Below the pieces are notes generated by a model that did no database searches, had not been told where the DNA came from, and saw nothing but the letters and a program-made list of their open reading frames with translations. Of a stretch of 64,000 nucleotides of DNA, positions 22,707-35,565 are shown piece by piece (the first letter of the stretch is position 1; each line of letters starts with the position of its first letter). The stretch is from Craspedostauros australis (Eukaryota; Bacillariophyta; Bacillariophyceae; Mastogloiales; Achnanthaceae): contig JAMXDE010000046.1 in assembly GCA_026770025.1 (NCBI GenBank), forward strand, positions 62,001 through 126,000, in the 5' to 3' direction. The translations under genes and the position numbers were made by a program.

Positions 22707-24827
22707 TCATGCGGCACGCCTCCTTCGATCTTTGTGCCTTCTTCTGCTAGCTGGTCGCACGCCATACTTGCCACACAACCTTTCGTACGAATCCCATGAC
22801 TTGGCGTGATGCATATTGTGCGCGGTCAGCTCCTTCGATTCCAAGAGACTTGATAGTTTTGACAAGATGCTCACGATTTGAGATCTGCAATGCTCCTTGC
22901 CTCCGTGATTATCATCTTGATCGCTGTTATGATCGAATCCACGCAGATCGCTGTCCTGGTTGTACGCATGGTCGTGTCCAACAAACCCATCGTCGAAGTC
23001 ATAACTGTGACCATCACTGTTGTCAAAACCCAAGTCATTTCGCGATGTGATCGTCGTGTGGGATGCGATCGATGCCTGATACAGCGGTGCCTCCATCTCG
23101 CGTTCCATGTACTTATCCCAGGCTTCCGCAACAATAGTCAACGATGTGATGTTGAGACTCGTCACCGGCATAGCAAACAGCAACGATGTTGCCGGTTGAG
23201 GGTTTACACCCAGCGCCTCGCGGACGTTGAGCCAGGTCGCGATGACGGCATTGACCGCCCGCACTGTGGGTGTGAGATTGGCAATGCTCCTGCTTTCGAA
23301 TTTTTCCGTCTCGTGCGTCTTGGCCTTGTCCACCTCCGTACCGAAGCAGTCGTCGAGTTGCTGGCGAAGCAACTTATCCGCCTTCAGCACCGCGCCATGC
23401 GGATCGTACTTCTCGTTAGGTATGTGACCGATTCGATCTTCATTTGCATTTGCGTGTCCGCTGATATTCTGTCGCAACACCTGCACGCTGTCGCGAGCCT
23501 CCGCCGTCCATTTCATGATAACGCACTCGTAGTCCCGCGCTGTTGGTTTCGTGTCATAGCCGTCCACCTTGAACGATGCGCGCATCCTCGTCAGCACAGA
23601 CTCCGTCTGTTCCGCCGCCGTCGCCTCCCTCGACTCAGACCACGCGTGCAACGCACATCGATACATGGCATAATCCAGCTGGTAGGCCGATCCAACCGCG
23701 TTGGCCTTGGACACGATATGCATCATCAGCTCCTGCACTTTGTCGGGACGTCTTTCTGCTTTCCATGCCGTCATGACCACCGTGAACAGGATGGTGTGGC
23801 CAGCGATGTTCTCGTTGTCCAGCATCTCATTCAACCGCTCTTGCGTCGCGGCCGCGCCAAACATCTGCGACCACCCGCTGAGCAGCACCGCGGCGCTGAC
23901 GATGATGCTGTTGTCGTACGGGAACATGCGGAAGAGCGCGTTCGCCTTGAGGATCTCGTGATTCTTGACAAGCGTCTTGATGGCGTTGCAGCAGATGGAT
24001 TCGTTGAAGAGCACGTTGTTGCTGACCATGGCCTGGATGAGTTCCTCGATGCTCTGTATGGTGCTGGCTCTATTCTGTATGTCGCGCACGCGCACGCAGC
24101 ACTCGAATGCGTATTCGTAGGATTCGGTGGCGGGCAGGAAGTCCGCGCTGATGGCGGTGCTCTTGACGAGCTTGTTGAGCTGGTGAATGATCTTGCAAAC
24201 ATGCTGGGTTGCCTTGTTGTGTCGTACCGCGAGCTCATCTTGGGTGTGCGCGGTGCGCTTCTGGTGTTGGCGGTTCTGTTTTTGTTTCTTCTGGCGACGG
24301 GGATTGCCTTTTGGCGACGACGATGACGGTGGCGATGACGCCCCTGCATCAGCTGGCAACGAGACCTCGGAAGGAGGCTGATCGTGGTACTTCTTCTTGG
24401 CATAATCCAACCATGATTTGATGACCAAAGGGATGACCTCGGGATCCGGCGATGCCTCCTGCTGCGAACTCACGTACTCCCACAGCAGCTCCTCCGCACG
24501 CTCTGGGTCGCCATCCTCCACGGCCTTGACGATTGCGTATCGATGGTAGAAGAATGCAGATCCCGAGACCGGGCGATGGATACCGGGAGGACTGATGCCA
24601 TCTCCAGGTGCGTGAATGGCTTGGCGTAGAGCCAGTGATGGATGCCGCGAGAGACGGCGTCGTGACAGTGCACTTGATCGGTCAATGACAGCAACCGACG
24701 ATGCCCTCATGGTCGTCGCGAGGCGAAATGGTTGCCTGAGGCGGAAGGCATGCGAATGCCTTGATGCCGATTGCCTCAAGATCGGTGATGAAATCGCCAT
24801 GGCTTTGTTTGCCACTGTCCCACTCAT
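22707..24827 (-). CDS. PPR-like protein, probably organelle-targeted (706 aa)
   Basis: A single-exon frame read toward NOX2. The first ~60 residues are rich in Arg/Ser/Ala with few acidic residues, like a mitochondrial or plastid presequence. A Lys/Arg-rich low-complexity stretch lies near 165-200. The middle (about 210-480) consists of helical segments of roughly 35 residues with the feel of pentatricopeptide repeats (for example NESICCNAIKTLVKNHEI and YAMYRCALHAWSESRE), and more occurs near 560-600. Then follows an Asp/His-rich low-complexity stretch and a basic C-terminus. PPR proteins bind organellar RNA. The repeats are degenerate, so family membership is likely but specificity cannot be read. 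An in-frame Met at residue 9 is an alternative start. Confidence 0.65.
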   Translation of the reverse strand: MSGTVANKAMAISSPILRQSASRHSHAFRLRQPFRLATTMRASSVAVIDRSSALSRRRLSRHPSLALRQAIHAPGDGISPPGIHRPVSGSAFFYHRYAIVKAVEDGDPERAEELLWEYVSSQQEASPDPEVIPLVIKSWLDYAKKKYHDQPPSEVSLPADAGASSPPSSSSPKGNPRRQKKQKQNRQHQKRTAHTQDELAVRHNKATQHVCKIIHQLNKLVKSTAISADFLPATESYEYAFECCVRVRDIQNRASTIQSIEELIQAMVSNNVLFNESICCNAIKTLVKNHEILKANALFRMFPYDNSIIVSAAVLLSGWSQMFGAAATQERLNEMLDNENIAGHTILFTVVMTAWKAERRPDKVQELMMHIVSKANAVGSAYQLDYAMYRCALHAWSESREATAAEQTESVLTRMRASFKVDGYDTKPTARDYECVIMKWTAEARDSVQVLRQNISGHANANEDRIGHIPNEKYDPHGAVLKADKLLRQQLDDCFGTEVDKAKTHETEKFESRSIANLTPTVRAVNAVIATWLNVREALGVNPQPATSLLFAMPVTSLNITSLTIVAEAWDKYMEREMEAPLYQASIASHTTITSRNDLGFDNSDGHSYDFDDGFVGHDHAYNQDSDLRGFDHNSDQDDNHGGKEHCRSQIVSILSKLSSLLESKELTAHNMHHAKSWDSYERLCGKYGVRPASRRRHKDRRRRAA

Positions 24828-26721
24828 CGTACTCGTCCTGTCTTAGGGTATGTTTGTTCACGATGATGGAATGGCATTGGTGTGGATCGTTGCATCGCGG
24901 TTGGTGGGTGGGTGGGTGGCCTGATCGTCAGCCTCCGATGTGTGGATGGAGAAGACAGACAGAGAGACGCAGAGAGAGAGGTTGGGATGGTGTCGCGATG
25001 TTCCGCTTTGCGTTTGTGGCCGTCATCCGTCGTTCGCGTTTGCACTGAAATCAAAGTCCCTACGTCGAATTTCCCTCAAATATGTCTCGAAATTATCCAC
25101 GATTGAAAGTAGTGGAAATACTACTGGGAGTGGTGGATGAAAGTGGACTGTGGTTGTCCATGTGAAATTACATGAGGAGGTATTTCATCATGATGACGCG
25201 TGGATAGTCGACAAGATGGACTAAAATCGACGAGGCGTTGGAGGTTACGGTAGATATATGAATTAATCCACTATAAGTTATCGCGACGTGTCACGATTTT
25301 GCGCTGGCACAGACACGGCGTTCTGGTTCCTTTTGTGGTTCTGTTCCCTGCTTGTCCAACGCTTTGTCGTGTTGTTCATTTCGTTCTGGATTTGTTGGCG
25401 TATCTCTTGTTGTGTACGTTGATGCGCTGAGGCACATCACACACACGTACGACGACGCAATTCCAAGTGCACGATTGCGTTGGAGGGAAAGAATGGCGGA
25501 AGGAAAGGCATCAGCTCCATGATGAGACGCGCGAGTGATGACCGTTGATGGATGCATTTATTGTGGACATCAGGAGGGACATCGACCCGTGCAACGTCCC
25601 TTGTTGAGGTCGATCGAATGGAGAAGGAGGAATATCGTAATCGTGGAGACAGGGTGCAATCGTGTGCGAAACGTGCAAAATCGGGACAGAGTGTGAGGAG
25701 AACACGAAGGTCCCTTCTACCAAGATGCCTGTGATTGTACTGGTGTGGTGCTTGACGGAAGTGCCCAAAACGCTGCTCTGTTCTCTTTGAAGCAGCTCCA
25801 CACAGGGAGGATCATTCCGACAGGCACATGGAAATGGTTTTTCCTCTGATCCTTCAAGCCAAGACCTCTTGTGTCAATTCCGATGGTTGCGCGACGGAGA
25901 AGTTGCTCGTCTGGGCGGATGTCGTCAGTTGGAATTTATTGCAAAGAACTTTAGTGTTACCATGTTCGTTTTGATGACAGCCACTTTTCTGTGCGATGCG
26001 GGGATCGAAGATACCACAAGAGAGGTCCGTCCAACCGAAAGGGACGACGTGTCGTATGGCAACAAGGTGACTGCACCAACCTCCTCTTCGCAACGTCAAC
26101 GGCAACCAAAGCCTCTTTGAGACGTATTACCAAGGCGGACAAGAGGCTGGGCCATGTCTGACGACGGAGCATCACGACTCCGATCATTCGGATTTGGATG
26201 ATCAATGCCCCCTCATCCTGAAGTGGCCAATGGCAAGGTGGAACATGAGAAGAAACAAATGGAGGAATCAACTTCGTCACAACATGGTGGAAGCATTGTT
26301 GGGGGCATTGAGAGATGGTGGTGTGGCAAAAACGAAAACGTTTCGTCAGCTCCAAAGGACGAAGCCCACTCGGTGTTGCTACACACAGACACCTGAGCAA
26401 CTGGGCCTTCACAGCCTAATCATCGCTGCTCTCAAACCTAACTGCTTGTGCGAAACGCGTGCCAACCACGCGCATCTGACAGAAGTGCAACAAGTTCAAA
26501 TGAACTCATCCACAGACACCTCGTGAGACCACAAAACCAAACAGAACGTCAAACATCATTCGACAACGCACGCACTGCTTCTGTCGTCACCAACACAACA
26601 CATCACAACACAGGACAGGACAGGACAGGACAGGACAATTGGTAGAACATTCAGGCCGCCCCTCGCGTCAACCAAACCCAAACACACTCCGTCCCTTCAC
26701 ACAGCACCATACCACCAAGTC
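24828..26721. other. Intergenic, no gene seen
   Basis: Only motif-free short ORFs. A (GGACA)n microsatellite lies near 26608-26637, about 85 bases before NOX3. The last few hundred bases are presumably the NOX3 promoter, unrelated to the NOX1/NOX2 promoter. Confidence 0.5.
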
Positions 26722-29612
26722 ATGTTGTCGATTGCTTCACTCTCCAACACGAGCAACACACAACCTGACAACATCGCAGAAGACGATACCCAAATGCATG
26801 CCATGATCAACTCAGACACAGCAGGCAACGTCGTCCTCCATGTGGATGCACACGCGGCGCGTTCTGACAAGGAACCGCCGCAAGCCACCGTCTCCAAGAG
26901 CCCCGCATCCAAATCAGAAAGCAACTCTCAGCGAAACGTGCGCACAACAGCCTCGGCGCACACCGCTTCGAACGCGACGGGCAAACACCATATGCAACAT
27001 TCCATCCTTCGCCCAGACGCCTTGACAGAGGCGACAACCCGGTCGGCGGAATCCATGCCCCCGTCGTTCGGTCTGTTGGAACGGCTCAAGAAGAATGGCG
27101 ACTTTCCTGAGTCCCCGACCACAGAGTTCGTGATGGACACTCACGAAGCTGGTGATCGCGACAGAGCGATGCGCCGAATGGAGCCCATGGAGCCGGGATC
27201 GCATATTGCAGCCCTGAAGGATGACATCGATGCTGTCACCTCCCATTCCCATCGGACAACCCATCGCCTCGCGAGCCGGCTCGAATCATGCGATATGTCC
27301 AACGATCATGACAGACTGATTCCCACAAGCGTCACCATCGTTGATCTCGATATTAGCGATGTGGAAGGACAACACAAACCCGTCGAGTTCAGCTTGCGAA
27401 CGCATGATTTGGACGAGTTGGATCGCACAGTCCAACATACGCTGGCGTACGGCCAAGAACAGCAGGCGACACCATCTCAGAATCCACCACCGCCGGATTC
27501 CAACTCCTCATCGAACAGCGCCTACCAATTCCAGGCATTCAAGCAGAAGCTCATGCAGCACAAGACATTGAAGATCATCCAGATCTCCCTCGTCGTCTTC
27601 ATCAACCTCATGACACTCTTCGGTGGATTGTACAAGAACGGAGTTGTCATCGACACCGACTCAGCCGAACGCACCGCCCGCGGTCTCATCCTTGTCAACG
27701 GCGTGGAACGTCCCATCGTGGCGAGCAACCTCTTCCAGCTCCTTTGCATCATCGTGGCACGATCCAGCGCGTTCTTCATGTATCCAGGTGAGTTCGATTC
27801 ATCCTCAATGTAGATGGTGCCATCACCATTGTATTATACATCAAACATCATCCTGGACACACATGTATGTATCTCTGTTTTCACCGCAACTCGCAACTCA
27901 CACCATTATCAAACACCACGCTCCTCCATTTCTCATGTTACCACATTGCCACTTTGCCGCTTGGCTATTCCAACACACGCACACCCACCCACACGCACTT
28001 CACAGCACTCGTCATGGTGTACATCAGCAAGCTCAGAGCCATCACCAGCTTCCTCGCACGCACCACCGTGTCCATGTTCCTCGACTGTGACCTCCACGAG
28101 CTCCATCTGTACTGTGGATACACCATCCTCATCTTCAGTATCAGCCACACCCTGGCACATCTCATCCGATGGGCAGATCAAGGCAACCTCAACCTCGTCT
28201 TCGATCACTTCACAGGCCTCACCGGCTTCCTCATCATTACCAGCTGCATCCTCATCTGCACGCCCATGTTCATGTACAGGCAGAAGATCAAGTACGAGAT
28301 CCGCAAGAACCTGCACTACCTCTTCCTCCTCTTCGGCGTGGCCCTGTGCTTCCACACCAAGCCGGCTGCGGTGCCCAACGGTGGCTTCACGCAGTACGTG
28401 TTTGGAACCGTGATGATCCTGTACGTCCTCGACAACGCGTACTGCTACTTCATCATGACGGAGAAGATCGAAACCACGAAGTTCGACGTGCTCCCGACGG
28501 GAGTGCAGATGACCATGAGGGTGTCGGAGGAGTTCCAGAAGAAGGGGGCCAACGGTGGGTACTGCTACGTGTGTCTGCCATGGATCGACAAGAAGCAGTG
28601 GCATGCGTTCTCTCTCTTCGAGAATCCCGGCGACCCGACGGAACGCCAGATCTTCATGCAGAAGGGTGGTGACTGGACCAGCAAGGTCCATCGTGTGCTG
28701 CAGAGAGACACGGTCCGCCCGGTGTGGGTGCAGGGTCCGTTCCCCAGTCCGTACAACAGCGCCGAGAAGTACGACAACCAGATCCTGGTCGCATCTGGCA
28801 TCGGCATCACGCCGGCGCTGTCCGTGATCCGCGCGCAGAAGGACAGCCGTCGCATCAACTTGGTGTGGGCTGTGCGCGACAAGCACCTGCTTGAGTTCTT
28901 CCTGCGTCACCTGTACCTGGATCACAAGGGCTGGAATCTGATCTTTTACACTGGCAAGACGCCTTTGGATGACGAGCACATGGAGATCTTTTCGAACACG
29001 AACATCTGTATCATCAAGGGTCGTCCGAAGCTGGGTGATGTGATTCCCAACATCATCTACGGCATCGAGTCTGGCGAAGGATTGCCGGAGCGGTACGTCC
29101 CTGACGAGAAGATGGGAGCATCGGAGCTGCTGGTGGACATGCTGGGCGGTGGCGGTGCATCCTGCAGTCGCAGCGACAGTGGCGATGGTGATGCCGGAGG
29201 TGGTGGTAGCGACACCGAGACTGGAGTCGACAACAACGTGGAGGACGATTTCGATGATACCGCCAGCGTCACAACACAACAGATCAACGAGGTGATCGAG
29301 ACAGCCAAGCACTACGGCTTCGAGCTGGATGGTATCAACAAGGAGGGTCTGAAGACACAGCCCGATGTGAGATGCCCCAAGGCCAATCGCAACCGTCGTT
29401 CGACTGCCATTGCTGAGAATCTGCGGTTGGCCTTCAAGCCTTGGGAGTTCAACGCCGAGGCGAGGCCGTACGTGAAGAGTCTGAGCAAGAAGCTTGTGAT
29501 GAAGACGTGGGGCTTGATGTACTGTGGTGGTGCGAAAGTGGTGGAGAAGGACCTTCGCAAGATCGGTTCTGAGCTGAAGGTGGACCTGCACATCGAGTCG
29601 TTTGGTTGGTAG
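26722..29612 (+). CDS. NADPH oxidase / ferric reductase-like protein with a different N-terminus (NOX copy 3), join(26722..27787,28006..29612)
   Basis: 890 residues after splicing a 218-base intron. Residues 1 to about 250 (Asn/Thr/Asp/His-rich, no domain recognised) have no counterpart in NOX1/NOX2. Near-identity begins abruptly at ACACCATCTCAGAAT (about 27469), which encodes TPSQN, and continues through the first TM segment and all of exon 2. Small changes follow the junction (YQFQAFKQKLM for YKFKAFKKKLL). Heme, FAD and NADPH motifs are all kept. The intron and parts of exon 2 follow NOX2, while the 3' end and 3' flank follow NOX1. A different N-terminus and promoter suggest different regulation or targeting (inference). 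Confidence 0.9.
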
Positions 29613-29866
29613 GAGTGAGAGTAGATTGGAGATCTGATTGATTTCATGTTACTTGCAATTAACTTGCGTGGCATTGCGCAGGAGCTGGGCAATCAATTCA
29701 CACCACGGGCAGTGGTGGGGAGAATATAACTAGATACTGATATAGAGCAGGAAACGTTGCACCAGAAAGGTCCGCGGCGATGAGCCTCAATGCATCGTGC
29801 ACCGCGGCCTTCGGCCCTGTTTCTTCGTTGAAGCCTTCGATCTTCCTCTTTCATTGTGGTCTGGAG

Positions 29867-30200
29867 AGGCTCTGGTGTCGTGTTACGAGTGCGACTACGC
29901 GAACTAGCTGCACAGCTTTTGCGGCGAAACTGGATTTCATGGTTACGACTTCGTGCCGACCCGCTGGAAGCCGCCGAGGCGTGAACTGTTCTCTGGGCGA
30001 TTCATTCTTTGACGGCCGGCCATGCCTCGGGTAGGTTTGCACCTTGCCCCTGATTCATTTGTATTGTCATCATCATTCATCTAATGTTATGCTGTCGTAA
30101 GAAGCACTATTTGTACTGTTCCAATCGTTCATGGGAATCTATTGCAAGTCCTTGCTGGTGCTTTGAACGGAATATTGAGAAATGAAGCGGAACCGCGTGT
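29867..30200. other. Intergenic between NOX3 and chitin synthase
   Basis: No gene. The two genes converge here, so it should hold both 3' ends. Confidence 0.5.
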
Positions 30201-33200
30201 TTAGACTTGTGGGAGAGAGTTGACCGAGTCGTCCTCGGTAGCGTCGCTTCGCTCGTCGTCATCGCTGTCATCGTTGGCGTCCTCGAGGCCAACGGTATCG
30301 CCATCGGTCTTGTAGGTGCGGTTGTGGTTGGAATCCTCCACGGCTGCGTCCATTCCCAAGATGGCGGCCCTGGCCTCCTCCACATGCTCTTCTCCAAAGT
30401 ACAACGCGATGGTGTCGCGATCCATTGCAAGCTTGTCCAGCTTCATTGTTGGACTAGTACTCATGATATGGAAGAGGACGTCGCTCAGGCCGATAACGTC
30501 GCCCAGGGGCCGCAATTCCCCACTGCTTGCTGAGCAGTCGTATCCCACGCGGAATCCCAAGAATCCCATTCCCTCGCTCTCGCTCAGGACGTCCATCAGC
30601 TCGCACATCCTTCTGGCGTACCATCGACGGAACGTAGGCCCCTTCTCGTGGGGCGATTTGAGCTGGTGAACTAGGACGTACCAATGCCCACCATGAATTG
30701 GATCATCAGGATCGGCAGGAAGTGGGCGATCGGGATTGCTTGGATCCAGCCTGGCGAGGATGTCATCGATACCGTAATCTGCCAGTAGTTCCCCGTTACA
30801 CTCGAGCTCCCTCATCAGGGATTCAAGGTACGGCTGCTTCTCTTCGTCTGGAGCCTTGAAGTAGATCAGGAGCTCTCCCGACCTGGTCTCTATGGACACG
30901 GTTTCCGCAATGACCCTCTCGCTCTCCCTGCTCGTGCTGTGCGACATGCTGCTCGTCAGAATGGATGTGCTTCCGTGACTTGTAGCAGCGAGAGATCTGT
31001 CTGCGCTCTGGCCTCCAAAATTTGTTGCCTCGAATCTGTCCTCCCTGATGTTGGCAGTCCCCTCCTCTTGTTCGTGACTTGCTGAAAAGGTAGTGCCTGT
31101 GATTCCAGAGTCGATGTGCCTGATGCCTCCTCGTCGCCGAGTGTTGTCTTTCACTTTTGCTTTGAGAACGGGCTTCTCAGGTAGGCTGTGAGTCGTTGCA
31201 TCCCCCAGGTCATCGCTGCGCTTCTTCGTTTTGCTGTTCGCGTCAGCAGCTTTGGCGTCATTCATGCCTTGTCGCTGCGTGGGGTCCTTTTCGACGATGC
31301 TGTCCTTGACCTGCGCTTCTTTCTCTTTCTCTTTCCCCTCGTCCTCCGCCTCCTCCTTATCACCATGTTCGTCCTTGTCCTTGTCCTTTTCTTCGTCCTT
31401 GTCTTTGGCTTTGTCGGCCAACTCGCGAGTCTTCCCCCAAGAGAAGTCGTCCATGTGAATGAACGAGTACAGCGGGAGCACAAAATAGAAGGTGGGAATA
31501 CCAAATATCACGTACATGATGAACCAGAAGAAGTAGTCCCAGCGAGTCCGGATCAGGAACGGGACCATCATCAAGATGATGGTCAACACGTAGAAGTAGA
31601 TCACGAAGGTGTCCACCGACTCCGGCTGAGTGGAGAAGAGATACGCGAGGTATCCGAGATACGCGATGCTGGCTGGGAGAATCATGGTGGCCAAGAGATC
31701 CGCAATGACGACGGTCTTCATCGACACGCAGCAAATGCCGCACATGGTCTCGACCTTCAACAGCTCGAACATGTTGTGCAGTGTCGAGTTGATCCATCGA
31801 CGGCGTTGACTTAGCAGGATGCTGAACGTATGTGGCACGATCGTCCAGCAGACCGCCTCAGGAACGAAGCTCAGCCTCATTCCCGGAAAGTGCTGCAGCA
31901 ACAACGTTGTGAGCATGCGATCTTCGCCCAGCTCGTACAGATTCTTCTCGTGCAAAGACGCGATGTCATTTCGTGAGTACTTTTGCACGATAATGTCGGA
32001 TGAGATGAAAGGTTTTTTGTCTTTGTTGAAGAGCCTGTACATGGTGAAGCAGCCCGGGAGGCACGTCACGCAACCGAAGACAGACTCGAAGGCCTTCTTC
32101 ATGTGGTGGCTGGAGAAGTACTCGAAGACTTGCATCATGGTCACCCAGGACTGTGCCTTGTTATCCACTTGCGTTTCCCCACAGCACGCCAGGATGTTCT
32201 CGTTGTTCCTGAGGTGGTACACCATGTGCTGCATCGCCATGTGATGGACACGGGTGTCTGCGTCGATGGCCATCATGTACTCGATGGTGTCCAGTGGGAT
32301 TTCCAGCCTGTTGAGCTCCTCCTTGACGACCACATCAAGTTCATGGGGTTCGCGGTTGTGCTGCAACCGATTGAGGATGCCTTGGATTACAAGCTGAGAG
32401 TCTCGTTTTCCGCGGTTGCCGGCTCTTCCCTTGCCGCGTTCTTTGTGGGAGCCTTGTTTCACCAGCACCATGTACTTGAGCCTCTTCGTGGTGTTATTGA
32501 TCTTCGTTTCGTAGACTCCAGGGTAAACAGAAATATAGTTCGCTGTCACCTTGCCGAGGCTCTTGTATTCGTAAGCCACATCATTGCAGTCGAACTCGAA
32601 ACCGAGAAGCTGGCCCAAGATTGTAGGCGTGTTTGCGGCAGCACCGGACCCTGTCACGACACCATCGGCAACGACCACAAGGACTTTGTTCTCCTCCGGG
32701 TATTCATTATTTAGCACACTGTCGATGGTCTTCGACAGCTCAGCGTCCGTTTCGTTGTAGCAAGGCACCATGATCATGACAGGTGAAGATTTGTCGTCAG
32801 CGGTGAATTGCGGGTGTCTGGCAGCCAGGTACAGCAACGAGCAGAGGACCTGGATGAGCATCATGGACGTTACGAGGATGAGGAGGAAGTACATGGCGAT
32901 GCCGATCTTGGCGCAAACCGGATCGTGCCTTGTATCCACCTGTGAGTGGTAGAACATCATGTCCAGGCAGGTCTTGAAATCGTTCGTCTTGAAGAGGTCG
33001 TTGTACAGCGGAGTAGCGTCCTCATTGAGCTTGTTGAGGATTAGCTTGTGCAGATCTTCGAATAGGAAAGCATTTTCGTGGGTATGCTCAGGGTTGATCA
33101 CCAACGTATTCTCATCCCTGTACGGAGACATGCATGGATTGAGCAGGATGTCACGGTGCGACAAGAGTAGGCAACCGATGCCAACCAGATGACAAATCGA

Positions 33201-35565
33201 ATCGCGGAAAGCCGTTTGAGTGAAATGGAACAGAATGGAGCGGAAGCGCAGAAATCAAGAGAGCAAGTGAGATCATTGGTGAGTTAGACACCATATCATG
33301 CACCGCGGTGCAGTGTACCGTCGTACGAAATGGATACAAGTCCAAGTACTGTGCATTCTGAGGGAGAAGTGACGTGCCGCAGCACGACCGATAGAGTCAA
33401 CGCGGTCGTTTCACTTACCGCAACCCATCGATGTATCCAGACACATCGTAGATGCTGCTGTCGAGGACGACGTAGCTCATTTCTTCATCTTCTCCGAGCT
33501 TCCAGGGAGCTACAACCATGTCAGCTGTCCTGTAGCCCTTCATGACGGCCCTCACGCCCTCAGGCCCCACCATGCTAGTGTGACACAACAGCTTGTCGCC
33601 ATCCTCCCTATCTGCAAGGTTGGGACAGCTCACTTCTGAAGCGAGGGAGCTGTTCTTTGCTGTGTCCAGGCAGAACGTGGGAAGTGCCGACGGTGGTGGC
33701 CGCGGGAAGAGGTCGCTTGCGTCCTGGCCCAAAAAGTCGCTTATTTGCTGTGATCCGCCCGGGTGACGCTTGATGTAGTTCCTGACATCGTAGATCGTCC
33801 CGAAGATCGTCACCCAGGCTTTCCCGCGCTGGTTGTTGATTTCTCTCTGCGTGAATTGATCCGAAGATCTGCAGAGGAAGATGGGAAGGAATCCAATCCC
33901 GCCGACAATTGCCGCGGAAATGAAAAACACGATGAGACAGATCGCCACCTTCTCCCGCCATGCGAGCTTGGCGCTGGGCTTTTCGCGGGGGATGATCTTG
34001 TCCGGGATGATACAAGTCATGCCCACAGCAAGCGACTTCCAAAGTCTTGACCCTGGTGGATCCTCCTCACGCACGTAATCATCGATCGGATCATTGTACT
34101 GTGTCTTGGCCGAGCGCTGGTCGCTGATGACAGACTCAGAGCACGATGTGCGAGCTGTTCCGGGCGATCGTGCCTGAACCGAGATGGCAGGCCTGTAGGG
34201 GCGGGTGGGAAGCGTGGAGCTGTCAGACGGGATCAATGTTTGGCCTTCCGTCACCTCGCCGGTGCACCACAGCTCATCGGTAGTTGGATCAACGATGACG
34301 CTGGACGGCACGTGGAAGCTCGATGAGTCGATGTCATTGCGGACGGAACCGCCGGGGTGGTAGATGCTAGGGATTTGCTGCTGTGGCTGTTGCAGCGGGT
34401 GAAGGGGCGAGTTGAAGTGGAGCGAGGATGGCAGCGGGCGCTGCTGCTGAGAGTAGAACCGCGGGGGCTCGTGCGGTGTACCGCGCGCGCCATTGAAGGC
34501 AACGCCACCTCCCCCCATCATGGCAGAAGTGGAGTATCTGCGATGGGGTCTTGTCATTGTGACGGGTCGTTGCCGGGGCGGTGCGGGGTCGTTGGCTGGA
34601 TCCATAAATGGAATGCATGGGAGCTGCACATCGCCGGGCTGGCCGTACATGCTGCGGAACCTTCTCGGCCGACCTGATGCGCTCTGTGGAGGCGACGCGA
34701 AGCGGTTCCAATCGCCGCTTCGAGTGGACTGCGGCCTTTGGGTGCTTCCAAGCGAGGGCCGAGTACGTGTCGGAGTCAGCAACGACGATGGAGCCTGCGA
34801 GACAGGAGCTACCCGTGTTGCTGACCTGGACGACATGGATCCCAGGCTACGGAGGTCAGGGTCGATCGCTGACATGTTGTGGGCAATCCCCTCCGGAATA
34901 GAGGAACGGACGCTGTACCTGGAATGGTTGCTCCCACGCAAGCCGTTCCTTGGGATAGCGACATCGTCGCCTACCATGGGGTGCACGTTGACGTGGCCGC
35001 GCGGAATCATGTCGGGGCTATGGTACGCTGGTTGGCTGTGGTAGCTGTGGTAGCTGTCGCGGCTGTGAAACGAAGCGCTGTCGTCGAGGTAGCCCCGCTG
35101 TGGTACGGGGGAGCGGGCGGCCGCGGTTGGTGCAGCAGTGCGCCACTCCAGTTCTTGGATGTAATCGGCCATAGCGAGGTTCGCCATGTAAAGCTCTTGG
35201 ATTTGAGCAGACGATGGGGGAATGTTGGATGCGCTTTGTCGGCGTGGTGATGCCATGGACGGGAGGGTTCCGTGATTCGACCTCACTCCGTCATCCATCG
35301 GGGAGTATCTCCCATCCTGAGACGAGTTGGCTGCCGCATTCCTATTTGCGACCGCACGGGCGTTGGCCAGGTCCAATTCTTCCTGCGTGTACTGGATGCC
35401 AGCTTCGTATTGCTGCATGCCGCATATGTCTTCGTTGAAGCTGGCGATGCTTGACTCGTCAGAGACGGATCGCGATCGCGTTCGCGACATACGGTCTGTG
35501 CTGTTGCTGTTCGTTGGCAGCCTGCCCCTCCTCGGGCCATTCGACCGGCGTCGATGATCGCTCAT
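30201..35565 (-). CDS. Chitin synthase with cytochrome-b5-like domain, complement(join(30201..33117,33419..35565))
   Basis: Two long ORFs join into one 1,687-residue protein. The donor is GTAAGT (33418-33413) and the acceptor TACAG (ending 33118); the 301-base intron preserves the frame. Residues 1 to about 510 are low-complexity Ser/Arg/Pro/Gln. A TM segment lies near 540. A cytochrome-b5-like domain follows (YIKRHPGG, near 585-590), then a second similar fold that spans the splice site. After two or three TM segments comes the GT2 catalytic domain: MVPCYNET, AIDADTR, CLPGCFTMYR, GEDRML and QRRRW, then a TM cluster and DDFSWGKTR, as in fungal chitin synthases carrying a b5 domain. The C-terminus adds a Lys/Asp/Glu-rich region and about 230 residues of unknown type. 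It should polymerise UDP-GlcNAc and export chitin. The start is the first ATG. Confidence 0.9.

Noticed and set aside
22878-24326. 482-codon plus-strand ORF
   Set aside because: Antisense of the PPR-like gene, Arg/His-rich without domain features.
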